Source of the DNA: a virus
Reading direction: 5' to 3' (one strand)
IMG/VR virus record: IMGVR_UViG_3300031565_014860
Location: 1-54,033 of that record
DNA length: 54,033 nucleotides
Within the stretch, counting starts at the first letter, position 1. Every line of letters starts with the position of its first letter. This document shows positions 1-8,956 of the stretch, piece after piece. The notes beneath the pieces were generated by a model, which had not been told where the DNA came from, ran no database searches, and saw only the letters and a program-made list of their open reading frames with translations. Position numbers and translations under genes: made by a program.

Positions 1-960
1 TTATCCTCTTTTTAAATGTTCTTTAACAGTTATAAATTTATTAGTTAATATTTTTGCTCTTTGTGCTTTACGTGAATCTGCTAAAGTAAATGGTATATAA
101 TTCTTTATAGGATTCTTTTTAGTATATGATATTGATAATCCTATAAGATTAGCTACATGTTCTAATGATATTGCAGTTTCTGTACCTATATTATATATTT
201 CACATTCTTTTTTATGATTTAATAAATACTTCATAGATTCTAAAAAACTATTTGTTACATCATTAACATGTATAAAATCTCGCATTGTAGTCTTAGCATA
301 TAGTTTAAATTTTTCTGGTTTAAATGTTCTTTTCAATAATGATTTTTTATCATTTCGTTCTTTCATCCATTTCATTTGAGTTATTATATTTGCATATTCT
401 CCTTTATGTTCTTCTCTATCACCATATACGCTAAATAATCTTAATCCTATAGATGATATATTATATACATCATGATACATTCGTGCAAATCGTTCTATTG
501 CATATCTACATTCTGTGTAATAATCTGTAGGTTTAATATGTTGTGTTTCTGTAAATGTAGGAATATTTCCATTATATAATGAACTAGTTGATGCATAAAC
601 TACAGGACATTCATTTTCTTTTGCTAATTCTAATATACTTATCCAATCATTAATTGTTTTTCCTACTAATTCAGGATTATTTTTATACATTGGTGATGAA
701 GAAGGCATTCCAAGATGAAATATTCCATCATACTTTTTATATTTTTCAATTAGTTGTTTTTCATTACTATTTATTATATATATACTATTTTCTGTAGTAT
801 TATAATTTACTTTAATTCGTCTATCTCTAAATGAAACATTTTTTAGTATTCCTAATGACCCATCATCTATTATATCTATATAATGTCCTTGTTTATGTAA
901 TTCTTCAACTATATGACTTCCAATAAATCCTAAGCCACCTGTTACTAAATACTTTCCCAT
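1..960 (-). CDS. NAD-dependent epimerase/dehydratase (extended SDR)
   Basis: Nucleotide-sugar epimerase or dehydratase acting in the cytoplasm on an NDP-sugar. The N-terminus MGKYLVTGGLGFIGSHIVEE carries the Rossmann GxxGxxG motif (TGGLGFIG). A Ser-Ser step (YASTSSLY) and the YxxxK-equivalent region near YTECRYAIERFARMY follow, and GLRLFSVYG is the conserved mid-domain block. The ATG at 960 is preceded by a GAGGTGAT ribosome binding site, so the longer upstream reading is not used. The stop codon is exactly at the window edge, so the gene is complete at about 319 aa. It lies just downstream of a methyltransferase. With the glycosyltransferase at 42.9 kb it suggests the virus makes or alters a glycan, on its virion or on the host surface. 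Substrate unknown. Confidence 0.85.
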   Translation of the reverse strand: MGKYLVTGGLGFIGSHIVEELHKQGHYIDIIDDGSLGILKNVSFRDRRIKVNYNTTENSIYIINSNEKQLIEKYKKYDGIFHLGMPSSSPMYKNNPELVGKTINDWISILELAKENECPVVYASTSSLYNGNIPTFTETQHIKPTDYYTECRYAIERFARMYHDVYNISSIGLRLFSVYGDREEHKGEYANIITQMKWMKERNDKKSLLKRTFKPEKFKLYAKTTMRDFIHVNDVTNSFLESMKYLLNHKKECEIYNIGTETAISLEHVANLIGLSISYTKKNPIKNYIPFTLADSRKAQRAKILTNKFITVKEHLKRG

Positions 961-964
961 ATAA

Positions 965-1591
965 TCACCTCTTTTTTGCAACAAATAATTCCCAATTTTT
1001 ATTAGATATAAATGGATTGTGTTGCAATTCTTCTAATTTTTCATTATCTAATATTAATCCTGATTGTGTTATTTGGTTGTTCCACCAGTCTCTAGACCTA
1101 AGAGTGCAATGTTCTATTGTTTCATCTTTTCTTTCTCCTAAATGTATAGACATAACTACCCATTTAGATGCTACTCTTTTTATTTCTTGTAATGTAAATT
1201 GAATATCTTCTTCTGGAATATGTTCTAATACTTCAAAACTAGTCACTAAATCATATCTATTATTAGAATATGGTAATATTTCTTTTCCTAGTGTTACTTG
1301 TGTTAACCAATCACGAATTGCTGATGGACATGCTCTAATTGCATAATCAGATATATCACAACCATATGCTTCTATAAAAACACTTCTATATAAATATACA
1401 TTAAATCCTTTTGCACATCCACAATCTAATACACGAGTCGGTTTAAAATATGGATATAATCCCATAGTTTGTGTATCAATAACATTAAGTAATCCATGAA
1501 ATGTATATCCTTCATAATTAGATTTTCCTAAGGAAACTCCTTGTTCAAAATATGTTATATTATAAAACTCTCTTAAATCTACTTTTTTCAT
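965..1591 (-). CDS. Class I SAM-dependent methyltransferase
   Basis: Predicted SAM-dependent methyltransferase of 208 aa. Motif I is VLDCGCAKGFNVYLY (Gly-rich SAM loop), followed by an acidic strand end (YGCDISDYAI) and a post-I block YDLVTSFEVLEHIPEED, typical of methyltransferase 11/25-like folds. A GAGGTGAT Shine-Dalgarno precedes the ATG at 1591. It is four bases upstream of the epimerase gene, so the two are probably co-transcribed and act on the same sugar or small-molecule substrate. The methyl acceptor cannot be read from the sequence; a nucleic-acid or protein target is possible but less likely in this context. Confidence 0.8.
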   Translation of the reverse strand: MKKVDLREFYNITYFEQGVSLGKSNYEGYTFHGLLNVIDTQTMGLYPYFKPTRVLDCGCAKGFNVYLYRSVFIEAYGCDISDYAIRACPSAIRDWLTQVTLGKEILPYSNNRYDLVTSFEVLEHIPEEDIQFTLQEIKRVASKWVVMSIHLGERKDETIEHCTLRSRDWWNNQITQSGLILDNEKLEELQHNPFISNKNWELFVAKKR

Positions 1592-1595
1592 TTTA

Positions 1596-1745
1596 TCACC
1601 TCAATATTAATCTATTTCTATCTATTTTTCGTTTAAAACATTCATCACATATTTTTTTACCAAGCCATGTTTTAATAACACTCCATTGATAATAATAACA
1701 TTTTTGTTGACATTCTACACATATATAATGTTTTGCTTTTTTCAT
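1596..1745 (-). CDS. Zinc-finger microprotein (49 aa)
   Basis: Short gene overlapping the stop of the primase gene by ATGA, a typical translational coupling. The product begins MKKAKHYICVECQQKC and ends KKICDECFKRKIDRNR. The two CxxC pairs (CVEC and CDEC) about 25 residues apart predict one zinc-ribbon or treble-clef site. The role is unknown. Similar tiny zinc proteins are numerous at 16.7-21.4 kb in this genome. Confidence 0.6.
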   Translation of the reverse strand: MKKAKHYICVECQQKCYYYQWSVIKTWLGKKICDECFKRKIDRNRLILR

Positions 1746-2785
1746 TTGTAAAACCTGAATTCTCTATCTTTATCTGTAACGGGATATCCTTCTTGTCGTA
1801 ATGTATCCCAATTTGGAAAAAATAAATCTTCTCTTGAATATATATATTCAAACTGACCTTCATCATATAATGAATGATGTACTTTTTCTTTTGTCCAATA
1901 TTTCTTTACAATTTGAATTGAATTTTTCATAGATATTCCACATTCTCTCATACCAAGAATAGTTAAATATCTATCTCTCCACCCACACATTTTTGTAGTA
2001 ATCATATATTGTAACAAAGGAGGAAAAGATTTCATAATTGGGTCAATATTTTCTATATTAATATCTATAAATTCTAAAGGGACATTAATAGTATTTATAA
2101 AATCAAATTGTGAAATATCTAATTTGTTTTTTCCAAATACTATATCTTCTATTTTATTGGGTTGTATTTTAGCCAATTCTCTAATATCATCATATGATGA
2201 ATATAGTGTTTTTTCATTTATAGGAATACAATATCTCCAATCTTCTTTATCTATTTCTTTAAAAGGAACTCCTCTTTTTTTTCTATCCTTTTTTGGTGTT
2301 TTAACGTTTTGTGTTCCTGGTATTCTTACCATTTTTGCTATATCACCAATAATTTGTTTTTCTATATCTGCTTCTCTAACTTCTCCAATTGTTAATCCAC
2401 TTTGTTCTGCTAACCATCTTTGTGTATTAGCAACTGTAGCTTTTCTATTATTTAAATTTATTATATTTGTAGATGTATAAATATTAAATCCATGGCCTGA
2501 AAATATTATTCTATGTTCTATTGGTGCATTTTTTATTTCATTCATAAGGAATTCATGATATTGTATTGTTTTATCTAAACATGTTTTTATTGTATCTAAA
2601 TCAAGATATATTTTATCAATTATTGCATCTGTAGCTCTTTTATTAGTACAAGAATATAACGATGTATTACATGTTATTATTCCATTTCCTTTGCTTATAT
2701 AGTTATAAAATTCTTCTTTATTATTAACTGTTAATCTTTTATTACTAAATAATCTAGGAAAAGTACCAAATAGCAAATTAATCAT
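1742..2785 (-). CDS. Archaeo-eukaryotic primase-like protein (AEP superfamily)
   Basis: Predicted DNA primase that makes primers for the viral polymerase. The catalytic DxD is in KIYLDLD (Asp62, Asp64). The second AEP motif is FSGHGFNIY (residues about 95-103, the SGxGxH-like block), and the third region is GDIAKMVRIPGTQN (about 148-160). The C-terminal part is alpha-helical and may be a PriCT-like domain. At 347 aa it matches stand-alone viral and plasmid primases. Its start overlaps the end of the Cas4-like nuclease gene, and DNA polymerase follows upstream, so it belongs to the replication operon. No fused helicase domain is seen; a candidate helicase is at 30.2 kb. Confidence 0.8.
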   Translation of the reverse strand: MINLLFGTFPRLFSNKRLTVNNKEEFYNYISKGNGIITCNTSLYSCTNKRATDAIIDKIYLDLDTIKTCLDKTIQYHEFLMNEIKNAPIEHRIIFSGHGFNIYTSTNIINLNNRKATVANTQRWLAEQSGLTIGEVREADIEKQIIGDIAKMVRIPGTQNVKTPKKDRKKRGVPFKEIDKEDWRYCIPINEKTLYSSYDDIRELAKIQPNKIEDIVFGKNKLDISQFDFINTINVPLEFIDINIENIDPIMKSFPPLLQYMITTKMCGWRDRYLTILGMRECGISMKNSIQIVKKYWTKEKVHHSLYDEGQFEYIYSREDLFFPNWDTLRQEGYPVTDKDREFRFYK

Positions 2786-3503
2786 AATATATCCCTTTTT
2801 GTTTATTATGTATTTTCCAACATGTATCTTTTACTAAACATCCATAATCTGGACAAGGGTCTGGTTTAGTAAATACTTCTTGTTCTACTAACGTTTTTAT
2901 TTTATTAACTACTTGTAATACTTTCTCTTCATCTTCTGGTGTTATTGGTATGCTATATTTTTTTCCATTCTTTAAACAAATAATACCAACGTTTCTTATT
3001 ATATTACTTGGATTATTATGATTCCATAAATGAGCATAAAAGGATAATTCAAATATATGGTCTCTTGCTACTGATGGTTTAGATATATATCCTGTTTTAT
3101 AATCCCATATTCCCTCATTATCTACTCTATCTATTACGCCATTACAAATTTTAGTATAAAATTTCTTTTCTAATGATATTGGTTTATATAATTCTTTTGG
3201 TGTATCATTCCATCTTTCTACTTCTAATTTAATAAAATTATCAAAAAATGGCTGATATTCTTCATATTTTTTAACCGTTTTTATTATATCTAAAAAATCT
3301 TGTTCTGGATTTGTTATTTTATCAATATCTATAATATCAAAAAACTTTTCTACAACTGCATGTACATATTTTCCTCTTTCTGTATATTGGTTTCCTCCAA
3401 AACATTTCTTAATTGTCATTAAATAAAATTGATAAGGACACTTCAAGTAACTCAAACAATTCGATTTATTATAATAAAAAGGTAATATTTCTTTATTTTC
3501 CAT
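2778..3503 (-). CDS. Cas4/RecB-like PD-(D/E)xK nuclease with Fe-S cysteines
   Basis: Predicted exonuclease of 241 aa for DNA end processing in viral replication and recombination. The nuclease core is GVIDRVDNEGIWDYKTG: the active-site Asp is near residue 125 and the DYKTG lysine motif spans 134-138. His48 fits the Cas4/AddB helix. Cysteines at 16 and 22 and the C-terminal cluster at 217, 222 and 228 resemble the four-cysteine iron-sulfur staple of Cas4. It lies between PolB and primase. Many tailed viruses carry such a gene without CRISPR, and no CRISPR array is present, so a replication role is favoured over adaptation. Confidence 0.82.
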   Translation of the reverse strand: MENKEILPFYYNKSNCLSYLKCPYQFYLMTIKKCFGGNQYTERGKYVHAVVEKFFDIIDIDKITNPEQDFLDIIKTVKKYEEYQPFFDNFIKLEVERWNDTPKELYKPISLEKKFYTKICNGVIDRVDNEGIWDYKTGYISKPSVARDHIFELSFYAHLWNHNNPSNIIRNVGIICLKNGKKYSIPITPEDEEKVLQVVNKIKTLVEQEVFTKPDPCPDYGCLVKDTCWKIHNKQKGIYYD

Positions 3504-3512
3504 ACTATCAAC

Positions 3513-5696
3513 TCACTTCATCCATTTATCTAAAGATTCACTTTTTTCTTCCCATCCTAATGCTGCGAATATAGGAGATGTTTTATTATCAATTGTTATT
3601 TCAATCATTTTTTCCCAATTAATAATTAAATCTTTTGGAGGAATATCTTTATATGCAATTCTTTTAGTATCTGGTTTATCTTTTATCTTTGCATAAATAT
3701 ATTTAATACTATCTCCGGGTTGTATATTCATATTTAAATTTTCATTTGACCATTTAGCAGCTTCAACATGAAATGTTTTTTTAATATATGTATCTATTGG
3801 TCTATTTATCATTGTTGGTATTGCAATATCATTTATAGAAATACCATATATTTCTTCTTTCTTTTTATTAATATATTCTTTACATTCTTTTTTTGTTTTA
3901 TTATCAAGAATCATTTTTAATAATTCTTCTTGAATTTGTTTTCCAAATTTATTAAAATTACTTTTTACTATCTCAAATCCAGATACATCAAAATAATTGA
4001 TTTCTTTTTTTCCATCATGAACTAACCAACCAGCATATCTCTTTTTAGCACCAGTCTTAATATCTCCTTTTTTAGAACTAAAGAATACATTTTTAAATAT
4101 TCCTTTATATTCATTGCTTATCCATTCATTTTTTTCACCTCCTTTATCTTGTACAAATTTATTATATCCTTCATTTGTAATCTTTAATAATTTGTCTTTA
4201 ACTATTAATATTTCATTTAAATCAGTTAATCCTGTCTCAACAAAACATGAATCTGTATCTCCATATATTACAGAATATCCTGCATCTTCAATTGATTTAA
4301 TAGTATGTTTAATTATTTCCTGTCCCATAGATGTTATACAACCAGCAACATTATAATCACAAACTCTATTATAATTAAAACCACAATATCCATATATACT
4401 ATTTGCTACTCTTTTAATTGCATATTGCATAACATAAAAGGTATCATATTCTTTACTTCCTTTTTTAAATTGTAATTGTTTTATTGTATATGTTTCTCTT
4501 AATTTAATTAAATACTTACATATTTTTGGATTAGTTCCTTCATCGGTTGAAAATGAAAATCCATTAATTAAATTTCCAGGTCTAATAGTATCAAAACTCA
4601 TATTAAACTGACAAATAATAGAAGGATATAGTCTTTTTAAATCAAATATTATTACTCCAGTATGTACTCCTGGCTCAGACTTCATTACAAATGCACCATC
4701 ATATGGTACTTTTTCTGTTTTAACTAATGTTGGTAATACATCATTTTTATATCTTAATAATAATATATCATCCATTGTCCCCGAATATGCTAATTTAGAC
4801 CATACACATCCTACATGTATTCTTAAATTATTATAAAATTCAACAATATGTTTTTTCTGGTCAATTTCTACAGCTAATGCAACATGTTCTCTACAACAAG
4901 AAATAACCTCATCAATATTTTTAATACTAAAATCTTTTGGCTCATGTTTTTGTTTATTTAATTCTAACATAGCTATTTTTTCTAATGAATATCCGCCTAA
5001 TTTATTAGGTTGCATTTTTCTATAATAATCACATAAATCAAAATTAATTACTCCTTTTATATTAAGTCTTTTTTTATTTCTTTCTCTTTTACCAGAAGAT
5101 ACTAATTTAAAAGGACTTAATCCACTCATATCTATATCATTATTATTACCAAAATTAATAATATAAGGCAAATCAAATCCATTTATATTCCATCCTGTTA
5201 TAAGTTCTGGTCTTCTATCTTTTATAAATTCTATAAATTTAAGAATAACTTCTTTTTTATCTTTAAATTTAAATATTTTTCCCTTTTCATCTTTACTTAT
5301 ACTATCTTCTATTCCCAATGCAAAAGTTACATCATGTTCCATATCAGAATCCTGACAAGTTATACATAATATAGGCTCAGGAGTAGTAATAGTATCTAAA
5401 CATTTATTTGTTTCAATATCAATACAACATACTCTTGGTATTTCAATTGGAAGAGGAATACTATGTCTATCTATTAAATATCTTTGAGCATAAGGATATA
5501 CATCTGCTTCATATGTTTTTGGATAATTTCCTCTTAATATATGAATATCTGCTGGTGTTTCTACCGTTATTTTATTTTTATTATTATCATAAAAATAAGG
5601 GGAAAAATCAGATATTCTTTTTACATATCTTTTTCTATCAGAATCTCTACCAATAATTACAATATCTTTTTTACCTTGTTGTTCAAATATAATCAT
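3513..5696 (-). CDS. polB: DNA polymerase family B
   Basis: Replicative DNA polymerase, 727 aa. Exonuclease motif I is CIDIETN (Asp93, Glu95) and motif II is TGWNINGFD (Asn171, Asp176). Polymerase motif A is FDLKRLYPSII (Asp353), motif B is KRVANSIYGYCG (430-440), and motif C is YGDTDS (479-484), so the polymerase site is intact. The usual exonuclease III YxxxD appears as CCREH near 268-272, which may weaken proofreading. The C-terminus ESLDKWMK resembles a PCNA-interacting peptide and is shared with the clamp loader A product at 9.9 kb. The gene overlaps the transglycosylase gene by 4 bases. Confidence 0.96.
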   Translation of the reverse strand: MIIFEQQGKKDIVIIGRDSDRKRYVKRISDFSPYFYDNNKNKITVETPADIHILRGNYPKTYEADVYPYAQRYLIDRHSIPLPIEIPRVCCIDIETNKCLDTITTPEPILCITCQDSDMEHDVTFALGIEDSISKDEKGKIFKFKDKKEVILKFIEFIKDRRPELITGWNINGFDLPYIINFGNNNDIDMSGLSPFKLVSSGKRERNKKRLNIKGVINFDLCDYYRKMQPNKLGGYSLEKIAMLELNKQKHEPKDFSIKNIDEVISCCREHVALAVEIDQKKHIVEFYNNLRIHVGCVWSKLAYSGTMDDILLLRYKNDVLPTLVKTEKVPYDGAFVMKSEPGVHTGVIIFDLKRLYPSIICQFNMSFDTIRPGNLINGFSFSTDEGTNPKICKYLIKLRETYTIKQLQFKKGSKEYDTFYVMQYAIKRVANSIYGYCGFNYNRVCDYNVAGCITSMGQEIIKHTIKSIEDAGYSVIYGDTDSCFVETGLTDLNEILIVKDKLLKITNEGYNKFVQDKGGEKNEWISNEYKGIFKNVFFSSKKGDIKTGAKKRYAGWLVHDGKKEINYFDVSGFEIVKSNFNKFGKQIQEELLKMILDNKTKKECKEYINKKKEEIYGISINDIAIPTMINRPIDTYIKKTFHVEAAKWSNENLNMNIQPGDSIKYIYAKIKDKPDTKRIAYKDIPPKDLIINWEKMIEITIDNKTSPIFAALGWEEKSESLDKWMK

Positions 5697-6748
5697 ATAA
5701 AAAACTCCTTTAATGATTTAGTCTTATGTTTATTAAAATGTCCATAATGTATATTTAATGTTTCCTCTAATCCATTTTTTCTTACTTCATCTATAAAAGA
5801 AAAATACTGTTTCTTATCTTTACAAAATGATTTATATGCTTCTATATCTTTAGATAATATTCTTAATATTTTTTGATATTTTATTATTTTATATAAATTA
5901 TGTAATCCTATTAATCTTTCGTTTTCACAAAAATCATTAATTGTAAATTTTTTGCATACTGGACAATCGCATGGCAATTCTTGTATTAATGTATCATTTC
6001 TATTTGAAAGTTTCAAAATATCTCTATTATACATATCAATCCAAAATCTTCTATTAGACATTCCATATATTGCAGAAGAAGAATCAAACGTTATTGGTAT
6101 ATCATACGCTTTTGATAAATAATTAATTATAGGCATTGTATTCTTTCCACTTAATCCAAAAAAATGAACTGGTTTTTTATATTCTTTAATTTGTTCCATA
6201 AATATAGTAAGAACTTGTGTTAAAAGCATTTTCTTTCCAGATAAAGGAACCAGTCCTCCTATTGCATATCCATCAAATAATTCAAAATTTCCCATTTCTT
6301 TATATTTATTAATTATAAAAGATTGTTCAATTAAACTATGTCCTTGTATAACTGCATATAGTTTTATATCTTTCTTTTCTTTTAAAGTAAGATATGCTTT
6401 TTCTACTGTTTTTATTTGTTTTTTTCTTTTTGTTTCTATAGAATCATTTTCTAATATAGGATAATCAAAAGTAAATCCGATATCAGCATTTTTCTCTTGC
6501 CATTGTAATACTTTTTCAGGACTTAATATTGAATTCAAGGTCATATTTTGAAATCCACCAGAATCTGCGAATAAAATAAAATCCTTGGGAATCTTAAATT
6601 TTTCTCTATAATTATAATCTGATATTCCATAATATGTTGATATTAATCCTGTATTATAAGTAAAAGGAGAGCTTTCTTCCCACCAATTATCTTGCATTTG
6701 TCCAGATGGTAATACTGGAATAAATTTACCTATTGTTTCTTTTGACAT
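5693..6748 (-). CDS. dpdA: TGT-like transglycosylase, probable DpdA (7-deazaguanine insertion into DNA)
   Basis: Base-exchange enzyme of the tRNA-guanine transglycosylase superfamily, 351 aa. Catalytic landmarks are FADSGGFQ (Asp62, general base), the GYAIGGLVP substrate-binding loop (about 160-168) and ITFDSSSA (candidate nucleophile Asp222). A zinc site is visible as CDCPVC (Cys260, 262, 265) with His283. There is no PUA domain and the protein is shorter than archaeal tRNA-modifying ArcTGT. Because the next upstream genes are queC, folE, queE and queD, it most likely swaps guanine in viral DNA for a 7-deazaguanine such as preQ0, as known for phage DpdA. A tRNA target is the alternative. Confidence 0.82.
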   Translation of the reverse strand: MSKETIGKFIPVLPSGQMQDNWWEESSPFTYNTGLISTYYGISDYNYREKFKIPKDFILFADSGGFQNMTLNSILSPEKVLQWQEKNADIGFTFDYPILENDSIETKRKKQIKTVEKAYLTLKEKKDIKLYAVIQGHSLIEQSFIINKYKEMGNFELFDGYAIGGLVPLSGKKMLLTQVLTIFMEQIKEYKKPVHFFGLSGKNTMPIINYLSKAYDIPITFDSSSAIYGMSNRRFWIDMYNRDILKLSNRNDTLIQELPCDCPVCKKFTINDFCENERLIGLHNLYKIIKYQKILRILSKDIEAYKSFCKDKKQYFSFIDEVRKNGLEETLNIHYGHFNKHKTKSLKEFFI

Positions 6749-6953
6749 TTCTTTTCCTCTAAATTAATTTTTCTATCTAAATAAAATCTTGCTTTTTTAA
6801 GTCTTCTATTTTTTTATTCTTATGATTACATCTGTTTATATATTTAATAACATTTCCTAAATGAAATCCTAATTTCCAATCTTCTATAACATTTATTGGT
6901 TCTATTTTTCCTTTATTATAATGAACAGGATGATTTATTTTATCTTTTTCCAT
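6730..6953 (-). CDS. DUF3310 protein, candidate -1 frameshifted gene
   Basis: Small phage-type DUF3310 protein. The zero frame (6953 to 6777, 58 aa) starts MEKDKINHPVHYNKGKIEP and contains the family signature HPxHY...GKIEPI, GFHLGNVIKYINR and IEDLKK, then ends early in KQDFI. A -1 shift at the run TTAAAAAAG (6792-6800, heptamer A_AAA_AAG) restores the expected family ending KKARFYLDRKINLEEKK and stops at 6730, inside the transglycosylase start. The extent given here is the shifted product. A programmed frameshift or a one-base homopolymer sequencing error would both explain it. The start abuts the queC stop. Function of the family is not firmly known. Confidence 0.7.
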
Positions 6954-7616
6954 TTAATCATCCATATATTTAATTGGGTCTTTCATTCCTGCTTTTTTAA
7001 ATGCTTCTAATCTTTCAGTACAGGAACCACATTTCCCACATGCTTTCTCTTTTCCTTTATAACATGTCCAAGTTAAAGAATAATCTACTCCTAATTTTTT
7101 ACCTATTATAACAATATCTCCTTTATCAATATCACAATAAGGAGCTAAAAAATATACCTTATTCCAATCGCATAAAGATATAGCAGTTTCCATTGCATCT
7201 ATAAATTCTTTTCTACAATCAGGATATATATCATGGTCTCCTGCATGCGCTCCATAAAATAAATATTTTGCACCAATTCCTATAGCATAAGATGTTGCTA
7301 AAGATATCATAACCATATTTCTATTTGGGACTACTGTTTGTTTCATATTTTCGTCTGCATAATTTCCTTCTGGAACTTCCCAATCATCTCTTGTAAGACA
7401 ACTTGGAGCTATTTCATTTAAAATATTTAAATCTAATATTTTATGAGGAACATTTAATTGTTTACATGTTTTTTTTGCATATTCTAATTCTTTATTATGT
7501 TTTTGATTATAATCGAAACTTAAAGCAAAAGTATCAAATCCAAGTGATTTAACATCATATAATAATGTTGTAGAATCCATTCCTCCACTTAATATTATTA
7601 CTGCTTTTTCTTTCAT
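6954..7616 (-). CDS. queC: 7-cyano-7-deazaguanine synthase QueC
   Basis: Converts 7-carboxy-7-deazaguanine (CDG) to preQ0 with ATP and ammonia. The ATP PP-loop is ILSGGMDSTTLL (residues 8-19). The C-terminal zinc site is CYKGKEKACGKCGSC, with four conserved cysteines. The length of 220 aa is normal, and no fused amidotransferase (Gat) domain is present, so further conversion to the amidine form is not predicted. It overlaps folE by 4 bases (ATGA) and lies in the order dpdA-DUF3310-queC-folE-queE-queD, one continuous translationally coupled pathway operon. Confidence 0.95.
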   Translation of the reverse strand: MKEKAVIILSGGMDSTTLLYDVKSLGFDTFALSFDYNQKHNKELEYAKKTCKQLNVPHKILDLNILNEIAPSCLTRDDWEVPEGNYADENMKQTVVPNRNMVMISLATSYAIGIGAKYLFYGAHAGDHDIYPDCRKEFIDAMETAISLCDWNKVYFLAPYCDIDKGDIVIIGKKLGVDYSLTWTCYKGKEKACGKCGSCTERLEAFKKAGMKDPIKYMDD

Positions 7617-8284
7617 TTTATCAACTCCAAAAACTCTTGCCTTGCACTTGCATTCTTTTTAAATTGACCCCCAAGTTTACTTGTAGTTGTATTGCTTGTT
7701 TGGTCCTGAACTCCCCTAGTTTTAACACAAAAATGAGTTGCATTCATTACAATAGCTATGTCTTCTGTATCTAATATATAACTTAAAGCATAATAAATTT
7801 GTTCGGTTAATCTTTCTTGTATTTGAGGTCTTCTAGAAAAATAATCTACTATTCTATTAAATTTACTTAATCCTATAATCTTTTTATTTGGAATATAAGC
7901 AATATGTGCTACTCCTTGAAATGTAACAAAATGATGTTCACATGTACTTGATACATTAATATTTTTAATTAAAATCATTTCATCATAATTCATTTTATTT
8001 TCTACTGTTGTTATTTTAGGAAAGTTTTTATCTTCTAATCCCCAAAACAATTCATTAACAAACATTTTTGCAATTCTTTTTGGAGTTTCTTTTAAACTAT
8101 CATCTTTTAAATCTAAATTTAAATCATTCATAATATCGGTAAAACTTTCTTCAATAAACTTTATTCTATCCTCAGTGGCGAAAAATTTTCCTTTTATTGT
8201 TGGAGTATTCTTACCTAATTTTCTTAAATAAGCATTTACGCTTTCTCCTAATTCTTTATCTGTTTTTGTTATATCTAAAACCAT
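7613..8284 (-). CDS. folE: GTP cyclohydrolase I
   Basis: Makes 7,8-dihydroneopterin triphosphate from GTP, the first step of 7-deazaguanine synthesis. The sequence shows STCEHHFVTFQGVAHIAYIP (catalytic and zinc Cys/His), SKFNRIVDYFSRRPQIQERLT and HFCVKTRGVQDQTS, all hallmarks of the type IA enzyme. The length of 223 aa is typical. A GAGGTG ribosome binding site lies just upstream of the ATG at 8284, directly after the queE stop. In this operon the product feeds QueD rather than folate. Confidence 0.95.
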   Translation of the reverse strand: MVLDITKTDKELGESVNAYLRKLGKNTPTIKGKFFATEDRIKFIEESFTDIMNDLNLDLKDDSLKETPKRIAKMFVNELFWGLEDKNFPKITTVENKMNYDEMILIKNINVSSTCEHHFVTFQGVAHIAYIPNKKIIGLSKFNRIVDYFSRRPQIQERLTEQIYYALSYILDTEDIAIVMNATHFCVKTRGVQDQTSNTTTSKLGGQFKKNASARQEFLELIK

Positions 8285-8956
8285 TTAAACACCTCTTTTA
8301 TTTCCCCATAACCATATTTGTAATCTTGGTGAAAATCCATATTTATATTTCTTACATTTTTCTACTAACCATAATGAAATTTCTTTCAATATAGAATCTT
8401 CTACTCCTGCTGGCATTAAATATACATATTTAATTAAATTTTCATTGTTTTTAATAATATTATGCCAAAATATAAAATCTTTTTTTGTACCAATTACAAA
8501 TTTCCAATATATTTTTTGATTTCCTAATACTAATTCCATTTCTCTAAAATTAAGTATAGGTATAGTATGTTTCTTAAGAGATATAATTATTGTGTCTATA
8601 TGTTTTATTGAGCCTATTCTAGATATTAATGTTCCATTAGTTTCTATATGAAATATATATTTAAATCTAGGTTCATCTCTACATAATACTTTATAGATAG
8701 TTTCAATTTCTCTTATTTGTAATAATGGTTCTCCACCAGTCCATATAATTAATGTGTTTCCTTCTTCTATTATTCTATTTACAACTTGTTGAATAGTTAA
8801 TTTTTTTCCTTTAAATGCATAAGTTGAATCACAATCAAATCCAGCAGTTTCTTTAGTACAATTTAAATTACATCCAGCTAATCTTACAAAAGTACAAGGA
8901 AGACCCATAGCAGGTCCTTCTCCTTGTATTGAACTAAATATTTCATTCACATTCAT
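8285..8956 (-). CDS. queE: 7-carboxy-7-deazaguanine synthase QueE (radical SAM)
   Basis: Radical-SAM ring-contraction enzyme that turns 6-carboxytetrahydropterin into CDG. The start MNVNEIFSSIQGEGPAMGLP matches the family start (xxExFxSIQGEG). The cluster motif reads CNLNCTKETAGFDCDS, that is CX3CX8C rather than CX3CX2C. Related spacing variants are known in some QueE families, and the usual CD(T/S) follows the third cysteine. IIWTGGEPLLQ is the SAM-binding GGEP block. It overlaps queD by 14 bases and abuts folE. Confidence 0.9.
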   Translation of the reverse strand: MNVNEIFSSIQGEGPAMGLPCTFVRLAGCNLNCTKETAGFDCDSTYAFKGKKLTIQQVVNRIIEEGNTLIIWTGGEPLLQIREIETIYKVLCRDEPRFKYIFHIETNGTLISRIGSIKHIDTIIISLKKHTIPILNFREMELVLGNQKIYWKFVIGTKKDFIFWHNIIKNNENLIKYVYLMPAGVEDSILKEISLWLVEKCKKYKYGFSPRLQIWLWGNKRGV

